64,000 bases of DNA from Liolophura sinensis. Lineage: Eukaryota; Mollusca; Polyplacophora; Chitonida; Chitonidae. Numbering within the stretch: position 1 is the stretch's first letter; the number at the start of each line of letters is the position of its first letter. Under the pieces are notes generated by a model. It made no database searches. It saw only the letters and a list, made by a program, of their open reading frames with translations, and was not told the DNA's origin. A program made the translations under genes and the position numbers. The stretch is taken from the NCBI RefSeq assembly GCF_032854445.1, contig NC_088300.1:61728984-61792983 (forward strand), read 5' to 3'. Positions 48,507-60,239 of the stretch are shown piece after piece.

Positions 48507-49431
48507 TCACTTTGGAGTGACAGTAACTGGAACAAGATTAAACATGGCGGTTGCCACTTCCCGGTGTTTGATGTAGTACACGAGATGGTCCTTGTTAACA
48601 AATTTGGCCAGGATTGCCTGGCCATTTCTGCACGGTTTGCCCATACTGTCATAGCCATGCGAGTCACATAAATACAGGAAACCCTTCTTGTAGAAGATGG
48701 CCATGGTTTTGTCCTGAATTGTAAGAAGGGCACCATTGAATCGACGTGAGAGACAATAGTCTAGAGCCTCAGAAAACGTCTTCAGTTTGAACTCCTCGGC
48801 CGTTTGTCGACTCATATCTAGCGTGCCGTAGTGAATCTTTCCTTGGCGAATTATTAAACACTGGCCACGTGACAAACATTTTTCTGGAAGTTCTTCCACC
48901 GCAATTCTTTTTTCCTTGCAATCTGTTCTTCCGGTGGCAGCTATCCAATCAGAATGAAGCTTATCCCCAAAGATTATTATGTTATCGAGTGTGTCTGACG
49001 TCCAGTCAGGAGCAGCGATCTGCTGTGACGTCACCAGCGCCGTCATCGCCATGACACAACATTGAGTGCCCGGGTACTGGGACACTGCCAGGCGGTGGGG
49101 AATCGTGGACTGAGAGAACCGAGCCTGGGTGACCTGCAGGGGGAGGTGGTATAGGAAGGTATGCTTCTTGATCTTGTTGGCTGAAAGTCAGGAAAAAGTA
49201 TGTTACTTCTTGTAACTGGAGGTGAACACAACAGTGAGATTTCATAATTGAAAATGAAGCCTTGACAGCAGAGTATTACAAATGTTACAGGCAAAAACCA
49301 ACGTTATTCCGTTTTTGTTACAAGCAAAACCAACGTAATTCTGTTTTTGGATTTTCCTATGTATCCAACTATTACGTGAATATGTAAATATATAACTCAC
49401 CGGTGTTTCGTAAGAGCCTCTTGAAAACCAT
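48507..49431 (-). CDS. UL36/C76-like cysteine peptidase homologue, copy 3
   Basis: Minus-strand exons 49431-49401 and 49180-48507 (intron 220 bases, gtgagt donor, ttcag acceptor) give 234 residues. GTQCC (Cys51) and CDSHGYDS (Asp183, His185) are intact, so all three copies keep the putative active site. The last three residues differ (TPK instead of NAL). The promoter TATA is weakened to TACATAAA. Downstream sequence diverges soon after the stop, so the breakpoint with modules 2 and 3 lies close to the gene's 3' end. Family call as for copy 1. Confidence 0.75.
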
Positions 49432-49519
49432 CTTGGATGTGAAGATAACACCTTGTATTAGTACAATCCTAGAATGGAAAGAGCTTTCCAAATAGAGGAC
49501 TGCGTTCGCTGGGTAAAGC

Positions 49520-49990
49520 GGTTGCGAATGGTCAATCCGGGAATCTGGTGGTCCTTTATGTAGTGGAGAGCTGATGTTTGGCTTGAGGGGACGGGGATGT
49601 GGGGTGGGGAAGTAACTGGCTACTTCTGATTGGAGGTCAATGGCCTTGGAGCCTCACTCGTTAATAGAGATCTGCCACGTCCGGGGTTGTCATGCTCTAC
49701 TCCACCCCTCCCACCGCCGGGCCCTTGGGGGTTCACCCATTATACCCAGGGGCTCGTGTCCAGGTGAGTGATGACGGGGCTGATTAGGTTTGGACAAACA
49801 CGACACACACAGCTCAGCACCCAGGACAAGACCTTACCCTGTCGGAGGTGAGCGGCTCAACAGGTAGCTAATCCACCCAAATAAGGACAATAGACTACGC
49901 CTGTGGATTAATACGTACAGGCTTCTTCCTTCTGGCTTAGGAGCTGCCTGCAGGGCAGGGATCTGCCCTGGGGTACAGAAACATTTTCAG
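49520..49990 (-). promoter_or_regulatory. Conserved upstream block and promoter of gene copy 3
   Basis: Reverse complement of the copy 1 and 2 blocks, with gctgattaggtttggacaaa and ggctacttctgattgg on plus. The TATA position (49555-49562) reads TACATAAA on minus, 131 bases before the start codon. Confidence 0.65.
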
Positions 49991-52560
49991 GTACTTATGG
50001 TTTCGGCTTATAGCGCTGAATAAATATTTCTAGCTTCTCATCTTTAATGCGTTTAACAATTAATATTACACTATATGTATTTTACATTTTCTAAATACCT
50101 TAAGGAATTGTACCTCTGAATTACTTGAACCGCTGTCTACTTTTTGAAATTACCTCTGCATTTAGCTTGAATAAATGCTCATGTGAGGAATTTGGCGTAA
50201 GTCGACGGCAAAGATACGCAGGTCCTTTTTCCCATCCTGCTGATGATCTTATTAAATAACAGCACAATCCATCAACGGGTTTGTTTTTTGCAACAAACCA
50301 GTAACTCAACATTTGATAAACCTCATTTTTTGAGAAATATCGACATAATCTTAGCTCGACAAAATGATTGCCCCCGCCTACCCCAACATCAATCCCACCC
50401 TTCTTACCCATTTCTACCCATCTTGGTTTATTAATTATTATTTCAGGCAGTTCATGTGACTGTTAAGGACAACAGTTTGGGAGCCCCCGGTGAGGCAAAC
50501 CCATTAGCACGTGCTATAATTATATGACGTGTGAGGAATTGTACAGAAGAATTCAGATATTTTAAGATAGGGTTTTGTTTCCAGGTGCAAGGAAATGTGT
50601 TTGTAAAGGATGATCTCATTTAGAATGGTCACAAACCCCATCGATGTTGATAAATACTATGTCATATTAAAACCATTCAACAAGACCACGATAAGTTCGA
50701 TTATTAACACGTTGTAATGCATCGCAATGCACGCATTTACCAGGCCAGTCAGTAATGCTAGGAGCTATATACAATATATAACAGTACCGTTCTCTTATCA
50801 CGACTTATATCTCGCCTGAAAATAATATTTCTACCGAATTGTAATGTTTAACTATATTACCCATAACTGTGAACTTTGGACTATTATTGTGGCCTAATGA
50901 ATAATGATTGCTTCTATTGTTATCCTCGTAACATAGTTATTCGTATATACATAGTTTCACGGAAGATAATTCCGCCATCTGTCAACGATGATGTATATTT
51001 GACCTCCAGTGTCACCATGGTGACTGAAGTGTAAATGAATATGGTTTTTTAAAGTTTCATAGATATAACTCTCGGCTGACAGCACAAGACTGTTCCCGTC
51101 CGCTTTCCAGACATAGACATAAACCCAGACACCAGGACTGTATAGGGAAATGATTTCCGGTCTAACTTCATCAGGCTGTTCAAAGAGAGTAACACAGTAA
51201 TTAATCTTTAGTAATTTAATTATTGAAAGACTCCAATGTTTAAAAGGTTTATGAATTAAAGACTCAATAGGGATGTCTGTCTGGTGTCTTACCGTTCATG
51301 CTCCTTTATTCAAAAGTATATATAAAAAAGCTACACGGGAGATTTGAAAACTGACCTCTTTTTCAATACCGAATTTGTCTGGAAGTAATTAATCGCCGCC
51401 TGTTAATTAATCAAGGAGTATATAATGAATCTGTAGAATAGACGATGCTTGTTCGCTGGAGCGACAGAATTGCTCAGACAAAAGAAAAAATACTTTAATT
51501 CCTTCAGTATTCCCTCATGGTAACATACCGACAGACATTTTTTGGTGGATTTTCAGAACATTTCTCTACCTGTCTGCTGATAAAATTTCATGTATCGTTT
51601 GCTTTATCTGTAAAATAAAGTTTGTATTGTAACAAGAAATATAGTACACGATATATTTCTCTTCCAATTACACACTGAATATAGGATGGCCATTTTTGTT
51701 AGTTTAAACTAAATACTAATTTTTTGGCAATATTTGCGTAACATGCTTACATCTTTGGGCGAAATACCAACAAAAAATAAGTCAATCTGTCCAAAGTATT
51801 TTTAATCATTACCATCAGCTTCAACACCTTATGGTAACGTGCCTTGATATACTTGATATAACACGAACAATCTTATCCATCAGTTATTTTTTAATTTATG
51901 TAAATTGCAATTAAAGAGTGAGTGCAAGATTAACTTCACTCTGTCAAGAAGATGATAAATTTGCTGTATGGAGAATCTGGTCAATGATAATCGCCTGAAA
52001 ATAGAACAGATTACATCATACTTGCCATAGAGGCCAGTGTGATTCGAAATCAGCTATAACATGAATTAACCGAAAATGAATTCTCAGCAAAAGGATATAT
52101 GAGTTTTACTGTAGATATAAGATATGTACAGTGCAGATAACTGAGCACTGAACTTGTTATTTCAAGGTATTAGTGTGGTACATTACGGTTTATTGTATTG
52201 GTTAAGTAGACAAAGGGCAATTATGCTGTGTCTATCTGGGAAAATCGACTTTAAAGCCATTGTCACGAGACTTAATAGTGTGCGACTTAACTACACTTTT
52301 CTCTTGATGGCGTACTGAAGGGCTTTATTAATGAATGTACGTGTTACAGTCTTTACTTTAAAATGTTAGATGAACTGAAGCTTTAATATTCAATACAGTG
52401 CATCTCCTCTTTGTGATAATTGCTGTGACGAAAAACCGCTAATCCAATTTATCGTAGTCAGTTAAGATATTTATATTGCACTCAGCGTGGATAAGTTATT
52501 TTCTGATGAGTTAATGAATTCTGCGCATGCGCTACAATGGCAAGATGGATAACCCTAGCT

Positions 52561-52693
52561 CAGGTATTTTAGTGATCTACCCACATTTCTGGAATACACT
52601 AGCATTCTATACTTGCGACAAAAGCTTAGGTATATCAGTGATCTACTCGCGTTTCTGGAATACGCTAGCATTCCGTATATACGACTAAAAGAC
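52561..52693 (+). repeat. 67-bp tandem duplication
   Basis: Units start at 52561 and 52628 and share agtgatctac, tttctggaatac and ctagcattc. Confidence 0.85.
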
Positions 52694-53065
52694 TGTCATT
52701 TATGTACTAAAATCACCTGACTTCAACAAAACAAGCGTTTTTTATCTTTACTCTCAAAATGACAAAATACAACGCCTTTCGTGGCACTGACATTATTTAT
52801 ATAAGGTTACACAAGATGAGCACAATAAAATGCCCAGTTTCAGTTACAACTGGTGTGTATCTTGTGATTTTGTGACAGCTGTTACAGAAGAGCATTGTGT
52901 ACGTATTGTGTCATTTGCTAAGATCAGTCTTACGATATGACTTCGATCTGTCCAGATTGGTAACAAATGACAAGCTTGTGATGCATATCATCTTATTCGG
53001 TGTGATATGTAACATCTGAATGATATTTTGAACAACATAAAATACGTAGCGAGCAACTCATTGTT

Positions 53066-53179
53066 TATTTGATTTATTTATTTATTTGATTGGTGTTTTA
53101 AGTCGAACTCAAAAATATTTCACTTATACAACGGCCGCCAGCATTATGGTGGGAGGAAACCCACGACCATCCGCAGATT
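53066..53179 (-). mobile_element. Family-A SINE, 5' truncated with target-site duplication
   Basis: Only the 3' part is present, from the (TTTA)n tail to ccatccgcagatt. It is flanked by the 13-bp repeat GCAACTCATTGTT at 53053-53065 and 53180-53192, so the truncation happened at integration. Confidence 0.9.
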
Positions 53180-53194
53180 GCAACTCATTGTTAC

Positions 53195-54440
53195 TGTCCT
53201 ACTAGACTGACAGAACAGGGCCGTTCTCGTCCGCTTCCCTGTCACAGACTAAAATCCGGTAACCTAGACCGGGCACCTGACTTCCGGTCTAACTTTATCA
53301 GACGATTCCAACAGAGCCACAGCCTGATTGGCCTTTAAGACTTTAATTACTAAAAGGCTCAAACGTTGAAAGGGGTAATGAGTTAAAGGCTTAACAGGGG
53401 TGTCTGTCTATAGTGTCTTATACTCCACCTGCTACATTGTACTTTACTGAAATTTATGCAGAACTATAATAAAGACTGAATGACTGGACACTGGACACTG
53501 CGGCAAATTAAGTTCGTCTGGAAGTAATTAAAAGACGTCTGTCGATTTGAACAATGAGTGTCTAACAGACAATCACTGTTCCTTGTACTGAAAGTGTCCA
53601 GATCGTTCAGACTAAAACTCCCGAAAACAACGTTGATGCCTTAAGTTTTAAGTAGTTTTAAGGTATTTTTAAAACCTGAAAGGTTTTTAAAATGATCCAA
53701 CTTTTTGATCTTTTATCTAATTATAATATTTCACAAAACTTGTCACACTACACCGTTCCTATTTAAAGCTTTTTCCATGTGACGGATATATAATGATCGT
53801 GTGCACTTCTTTAAAAGTGTTTCTGAGTCAGATATCAGAAATATTTCCATATTTTGTGTATGTCAATCTTGTAGCTGTTATTAACATAATTTAACTTCAG
53901 GGCCAAAAGGATTAGCAAACATGACCGGACAACTTAATAAGCTTCTTTCAATGCGTGAATTATTGTTGTTTAGAACTTTTTTCCATTGTTGTAACAAGAT
54001 CATGCATTTGCTGCTATGCATTTTTAAAGATATAAATTCCATACACAAATGGTACCTGAGGGCAACTATTTCATTAGCAAATACAGTAACGTCTCACCTG
54101 CAAAATCTCATTATAAGAGATATATGATGTGATAGATAAAATGTTCTTTACCTTAACCTGTTATTAGAAGGTATTTGTTCAGTATATCACAGTTTGTTTG
54201 TGTTATCTATTTAGCGAAGAGCCTCCATGCTGTGCCTGGGGGAAATGGGCATGACTTTAAAGTCACTGTGGCGGCATCGTTTGATGTGTTTTGAACCCTG
54301 TTGCGAGATTCGTAACATTTATTTTACTTTTTTCCATTATGGTGCACTGAAAGGATTTATTATGAATGCACGTGTTACAAGCTTTGTTACAAACTGTTAG
54401 ATGAATTAACGGTTTAAGAGGTATTCAGTAAGATGTATAT
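53195..54440 (-). repeat. Array module 6, inverted, gene-less
   Basis: Contains the signature on minus (gtctggaagtaatt at 53516, tctaactttatcagacgatt, cgttctcgtccgcttccctg on plus). The block at 54160-54440 (gaatgcacgtgttaca, aaactgttagatgaa) matches 52310-52400 in module 5. The gene half is missing. Confidence 0.65.
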
Positions 54441-54620
54441 TGTGGACTATACCTCCATAAGATGTATAGATGCTTTGTTACAAACTGTTAGATGAAAACG
54501 GTTTAAGAGGTATTCAGTAAGATGTATATTGTGGACTATACCTCCATAAGATGTATAGATGCTTTGTTACAAACTGTTAGATAAAAACGGTTTAAGAGGT
54601 ATTCAATAAGATGTATATAT
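54381..54620 (+). repeat. Approximately 90-bp tandem repeat, about 2.7 copies
   Basis: Copies start with gctttgttacaaactgttag at 54381, 54472 and 54561. They expand a sequence that occurs once in module 5 near 52340. Confidence 0.9.
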
Positions 54621-54882
54621 CAATTTTGAGAGAGACTGAGCAGCTCTTAACAAAACTGTCTAAGCAATTTGTCCTCTTTAAAGTCATTTAAGATGTGCTT
54701 ATTGCCCCTAATTGAGATAAGACATGCACTTATTACAGCCATAATTCTCACGACAAATTGATAACTCGGATAACGTACATGCTTGATCATGACAAGGGGA
54801 ATAACCCAGACTCCTTAATTACTCCACTGATCTACATGTTGCTAACATAGAACTGAAAGAGGAAAAGGATGACTAAATGTAG

Positions 54883-55350
54883 ATGTCACAGAGTATGAAA
54901 AAAGTGAGCAACAAACAACAAACACAGGAAAATAATGACGGAATCCAAGCAACTGAGGATGCAGTTCAAAGGTTGTGGGCTTTTACGTTTTTGTACTTTG
55001 GATTTGAGGAGAAACGCAACGAAATCCCCAAAGAGGTTATTCATTGGTTTATTCGTGATTGGCTTAAACTAGATACAGTCAGGATTGAAATTGTGCATAG
55101 AATAAGTGTCTTTAAACCCGGAAGGAGTTCGCGTCCCATAATAGCTCAATTTTTCTACAGAGAAGAAAAATCCAGGATTATTATGACAGCGAGGAGGGTT
55201 CTTAAAGGTTTAATGTTATATATAACAGAAGGCCTCCCACAACCGGATTTAGAAAAGAAAAAGCCATTCCAGCCGGTCATGAGAGATGCCTGGGAGGAAG
55301 GCCTACGCCTGCGCGTATGTCGATGGCAAACTTTATACGGGAATGTCTAA
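54883..55350 (+). CDS. L1/Tx1-like LINE ORF1 protein
   Basis: A 155-residue open frame starting at ATG 54883. The C-terminal two thirds follow the ORF1 RNA-binding and C-terminal domain pattern: VRIEIVHRISVFKPG, RPIIAQFFYREEK, ILK-like ARRVLKGLMLYITEGLP and PVMRDAWEEGLRLRV. The N-terminus is short and rich in Gln and Lys, shorter than usual, so it may be truncated or begin after a lost coiled coil. ORF2 remains follow on the same strand. ORF1 appears open while ORF2 is broken many times. Confidence 0.65.
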   Translation: MSQSMKKVSNKQQTQENNDGIQATEDAVQRLWAFTFLYFGFEEKRNEIPKEVIHWFIRDWLKLDTVRIEIVHRISVFKPGRSSRPIIAQFFYREEKSRIIMTARRVLKGLMLYITEGLPQPDLEKKKPFQPVMRDAWEEGLRLRVCRWQTLYGNV

Positions 55351-55979
55351 CTTTCTGGACTACAGACTTCGCAAATAAGTATTTGTATTTCACTGTGATT
55401 GCTAAATTCCTCAGTGACCAGTGAATGCTTCTTCACTGTGAAGATATAACATGTGGAATGACTTTTTGTTTTGCTTTGTTTGTTTCTTTTCTTTCTTTTT
55501 AGGTGTGCGTTTAGGGCAATGTCTTCTTTCTGAGACTATATCATTGTATAATCACAATGTTCACAATCTTTTTTTGCTATCGCGAGTTTTCCTGGACGGA
55601 CGTTACCCTGCAGTGTATTGTGACTGGACAGCAGAAAACTGTAAGCGCCAGCTTAGCCACGCCAATAGGCTAGATTCTGACAAGAGCATCACTATTGGCG
55701 GGTTACACATCAGTGACAAATAATAACGCGGCAGTCAAACAAGAAATAAGAAGTAACTGTTGATATGGTTTGTTTTTACCTAATTTGTGACATTGTAGTA
55801 ATTTAGCCTCGTATACTTCCATTGACTGTCAATGTTTCTACCAAACTGTTCATCGTATCCTCACCTGTTGGCACACTCGTGTGTTACCTGTGATACATTT
55901 CACATTTTCTGTATTTTCACCTTTTTTCCCATTGTTAGTGTTTTGTATAAAAGTTAGCCCATTATGCCAAAAGTAACAC

Positions 55980-58330
55980 AGTCAAATGTTAGAGAGATGA
56001 AAAATGAACGAAGGGAACTATTTTTGTACTTGAATAAATTAAAACGCTGACACAATCTTCTTTCAAGAGGTATTAGTTGTCAGAAAGATGAAATAGTTTT
56101 GACAAATGAATGGGGAAACTACATTGAATTTAGTCCAGGAGACAACGCTTTCAGCGGGGAGCAATTTTATTTTATAAACCTGTTAAAATATGTAAATCAA
56201 AAAGAGATGATTTTCGTAGATATTTAATTCTGTAGGTAGAATTTGATGGTCAGTCATTTACTTTGCATTCCCTAATGATTGGGAAGATCGTGAAGATTTT
56301 GTACACAATGTATCTATCTTATTACTCCGTGAATTTAACTGTACTAACATAGTATTGGGATGTGATTACAGTCCTTAACCCGGCATTAGATAGGGAAATT
56401 GTATCGCGTGATCCAACATGCTGTCCGGCTATTCATGATCTGATAGACACCTTACAGCTAAGCGATGTACGGCGAGAGCAAAATACTCACGCATCGGCTG
56501 CTGAACAAACCAAATTGTCATTCGAACTTTTGGAGGATAACCTTTTCTGCGAGCAAATAACTGAAAATCTCAAAATCTTTAAATCTCAAAGTAGCAGAGT
56601 TGAACAACAAAGACTCAAGAAATCTGTGGAAATGGATAAAATTTCAAATAATGCAAGTAGCCATTAAACGCTCTAAAGAAATTAATGTTCAAAGAAATAA
56701 GGAAGAAAGATACCTGATTAAAAAAATTAACCATTATTGATAGACAACTGCCCGATTTCCGGACGGAGGATCTTGTAAATGAATGCTGAAAATGCTTGAG
56801 AACATATATGAATACAAAGCTCAGGGTACAATAATAAGATCTAAGACTAGATGGTAAGAGCAGGGAGAAAATTTAACGAAATATTTTTTTGATTTATAAA
56901 TGGGTCGGTCAGAAAAAATCAAATAACAAAACTTGTTTATGCCGACGGAAGAACAGCAGAATCACCAGAAGAAATTATGACTGAAATTCACAGGTAAAAT
57001 TCATCGTTATGCACCTCAAGGTCCCATGTTCAAGTTCGATGAAACCTTCTATAATTTATTCAGTGGGATAAATCCTCCGGCCATGTAACATTCTTTTACA
57101 GAAGATGAATTTGATGGTGTGGTGAAAAATCTCAAAATCAGTGTATCACCAGGGTTGTGATGGTTTGTCAAATGAATTTTATCAACATATTTGAACCTTT
57201 TCTTTTGAAATTATTCGGCCATTTACTCAATACTGGGGAACTAGAACTTCAGCAAAGATGGAGCGTTAATAACTTCAATTGAAAAATCAGGGGAAAGATC
57301 CCAAACTGATTAAAAACTGGCGTCCGGGTCATATTGTTGAATGTGGATTATAATTTTTTTTCAAAACTATTAGCTAATCGGATAAAGATGATCCTTACCA
57401 ATATAACTGATGAATCGGGAAAATGGGTTTGGTGCGTGGTCGATAGGCTACATATCAGAAAACATACGTATTCTTCTGGATTTTCTATATTACTATGATT
57501 ACTTTTGCTTTTTATTGACATTGAGAAGGCTTTTGACTCTGAAGAACTTTAGACATGAAAGAATAAAGGGATAGATATACAAAGTTGTTCTCATATTAAG
57601 GGATATGCAGACTGTGAAGGGTAATGATGTTATGGAAAAGAAGCAAAGGCATGTATTTTGCCGATGACTCGACTCTTAATACTGAGAAACTTCGAGTCAG
57701 TTAAAGAGGCTCTGGATTTTTATGTAAGCATTGAGCTGGTTAAAAAGAAATGTAGAAAAGACTTAACTTCTTGAGATCAAACCACAAAGCTGCATATTTT
57801 TATAAACAATACGTACAGCATATCGTTGATAGACTCAACAACGTTTGTGGGCATTAGAATTTTCCGAGATCTGGAAAAACTGCATAAAGAAAATTTAGAT
57901 CCAAATATAAAGAAAGTAAACATAAGACTTCAAATCTGGTCCGGAAGAGGCCCCACGCTGTCAAGAAAAAACATTGTCTCAAAGGCACAAGGCATCTCAA
58001 GAATGGTTTATTTGGCCAGTGTACTTTCATTAAAAACACATCAATACAAAATAGTTAACTCAAAATTACATAAATGTGCACCAACCATAACAAAGAAGTT
58101 AATTTTTGTGTATTACATGCAGAGTATTATATATATGTATGTCACATTATGAAAAAAGTGTCTATTTCTCGTGTTTCGCGTCGTATATTCATAATGAAAT
58201 ATCAACTTTACTAGGAGATATCAAAAAGAGTAAATCTGATTACTTGAAGGCATTCCAGGTTTAGTTATAGCGTTCCAATCTAGATCTTACCCCACATGAA
58301 TATTATCTTCAGTCCACACAGACACAGTCT
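55980..58330 (+). pseudogene. L1/Tx1-like LINE ORF2 (endonuclease and reverse transcriptase), decayed
   Basis: Fragments in order, with frameshifts and stops. Endonuclease pieces: RRELFLYLNKLK near 56015, NEWGNYIEFSPGDN near 56106, GCDYS then LNPALDRE near 56360. Reverse transcriptase pieces: SPGCDGL-like near 57155, LIKNWRP at 57306, FIDIEKAFDS at 57511-57540 and the active-site FADD at 57655-57668. The FADD motif survives, but the frame is interrupted repeatedly. With ORF1 at 54883 this makes an almost full-length dead LINE of about 3.4 kb. Confidence 0.8.
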
Positions 58331-58718
58331 ATCATCCTTCTGAAAATATTGTTCATCATGACAAAACCCCCAAAAAAAAAATGAGAAAGAAAAAAAAAAA
58401 CATCAATGCTGAAGCTGATTAGTGTTTCGGTACAACTGTAATCTTGGAACATTATATACATATATAGATACAGCAAGATTATAACAATGATATTCCTAAA
58501 GTAGCTTATCTACAATGTAGCCTGTAACTCAGGACACGTGGATAATGTAGGGGTGAGTTGTAAATTCGTGGTCAACGGATAATAAATGCCCAGTGGTACT
58601 CCAGGGGAAAAATGTTGCTTGCATGCTTTAACATACTATAAAAAAATGAGACGCGCGAATATACACTAAAATAATTTCATTTAAACAAACAGATGCTGAG
58701 ATGCTTACAAATTTTATA

Positions 58719-58854
58719 TTTATTTATTTATTTGTTTGAGTGGTGTTTTACGCCGTACTCAAGACTATTTCATTTATACTAAGGCGGCCAGCATTATGGT
58801 GGGAGGAAACCGGACAGAGCCCGGGGTAAACCCAAGATCATCCGCAGGTTTTAA
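58719..58854 (-). mobile_element. Family-A SINE, 5' truncated with target-site duplication
   Basis: From the (TTTA)n tail to tcatccgcaggtt, flanked by the 10-bp repeat AAATTTTATA at 58709-58718 and 58855-58864. Confidence 0.85.
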
Positions 58855-59062
58855 AAATTTTATAGAACTTAAAGAAGCTAATATTTATTAGAATGAATCG
58901 ATTTAAACAAACAAATGAATTTGTTTCTGGATAATCCTATGTATATATCATGACAAAATACAAACAGAATGACAAACAGAATTAGTTTACAACGTCATAC
59001 ATGATACACGAGTGAGTTAAGTTTTTGCCTTATCTTAGGGACGAGTGCATTCCCCTATGGCA

Positions 59063-59226
59063 AAACGACTGATTGATTGATTGATTGTCTGGTTGTTGTT
59101 CAACGCCATACTCAATTATTTCCCATCTATGGAATGGTGACCACTTTATGGATGGAGGACACCGGAGTGACGTAGATATTTCATCGCACATCACATCGCT
59201 GCAACATGAGTGGTCTTCTACAATCA
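59063..59226 (-). repeat. Family-B SINE-like element
   Basis: A (TGAT)n tail, gttcaacgccatactcaatt, ggaggacaccggagtgacg and ctacaatcacgtgactgtga. A degenerate copy. Confidence 0.55.
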
Positions 59227-59239
59227 CGTGACTGTGAGA

Positions 59240-60000
59240 ACAATCTTCACGAGACCTGTCGACCGCCCATTGTCTCCAACGCCCTCCAAGGAGAGTGACT
59301 CCAACGTGTAAAAATTAATGAGTTAAGGATACAATAGGGACGTATGTCTGGTGTCTTACAGTTCATGTTACTTTACTGAAACTAACAGAAATATCTACGA
59401 CTGATTTACAAACTGGACTTTAGGGCGCAGTTAATTTGACTGATTTATTTATTTGATTGATGTTTTACACCGTACTCAAGAATATTTCACTTATACAACG
59501 GTGGCCAGCATTTTGGTGGGAGGAAACCGGGCAGAGCCCGAGGGAAATCCACGACTATCCTCAGGTTGCTGACACTGAATTTGTCTGGAAGTAGTTAAAT
59601 GACGTCCGTTAATTAATGTAGGAGTATAATTGATTATGGAAAAGACAACGGCTGTTCCTGGTTCCTATTGAATGTGTCAAGACCATTCAGACTAAAAGGG
59701 AGAAGAAACAACACTATTTTTTGGTATTTACTTCATACTAACGCCGACTTCCATTTAGCAGATTTAGGCGCATTATTCTGTGTTAAAGGGGATAAAAGCT
59801 GATGTAGCTTTTGCGTCATTTGCAAAATAAACATTCTTAAAATTGTTTATTTCAGCAAGGAATATGGTGTGATATATTCCTGTTCCGACTGAATGTTCTA
59901 ATCTGTTTTGTTAATATAGACCAAATCATTTTTATAATACATTTGTGCAACTTTCTCAAACATTTGGCCGAATTATATACGCTGAATGAATAAGTTGATA
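59240..60000 (-). repeat. Array module 7, inverted, gene-less and SINE-interrupted
   Basis: Has aatgagttaaggatacaata, gtctggtgtcttacagttca and aatttgtctggaagtagtta on plus, matching 51240-51400. A family-A SINE (59446-59572) splits it. No gene copy is present. Confidence 0.6.
59446..59572 (-). repeat. Family-A SINE, 5' truncated
   Basis: Tail tttatttatttgattgatgt to ctatcctcaggttgctg. It is inserted inside module 7, and the target duplication is not clear. Confidence 0.8.
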
Positions 60001-60239
60001 GCAAAACTGACAATCTTTTGTGTGATTAAGATTTAAAAGTCCATAACTAAAAGGTACAATGCATGAAAGTGGTATCGTTTGTTCATACAAGAACACGGAT
60101 CACTTTCACAATGCTTCATGAATCGATTTTTCGTAACTTTTCAGGTAAACTACGTTGCCTTAGATGTCGTTAGATTCCCATAACTTACTTTGTAAGACAT
60201 TGTGTGTTTTGTGAAAGTAACCCCAGATCATACACATAC

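Larger units (their letters stand above)
48400..51430 (-). repeat. Array module 5, inverted, containing gene copy 3
   Basis: Read on minus: signature block 51420-51075 (ttaacaggcggcgattaatt, then cttccagacaaattcgg), the G-rich tract complement near 50400, the promoter block 49990-49520, and the gene 49431-48507. Further shared sequence continues to about 52400. Confidence 0.75.

Noticed and set aside
35489-49431. Recent insertion of a viral genome
   Set aside because: No other viral-type genes lie nearby, each copy has an intron and a TATA promoter, and the flanks are ordinary host repeats. An ancient capture stays possible.
55451-55723. 90-residue frame between LINE ORF1 and ORF2
   Set aside because: It starts with a low-complexity Phe-rich run and matches no LINE domain. 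It is probably chance, or an unrelated insertion.
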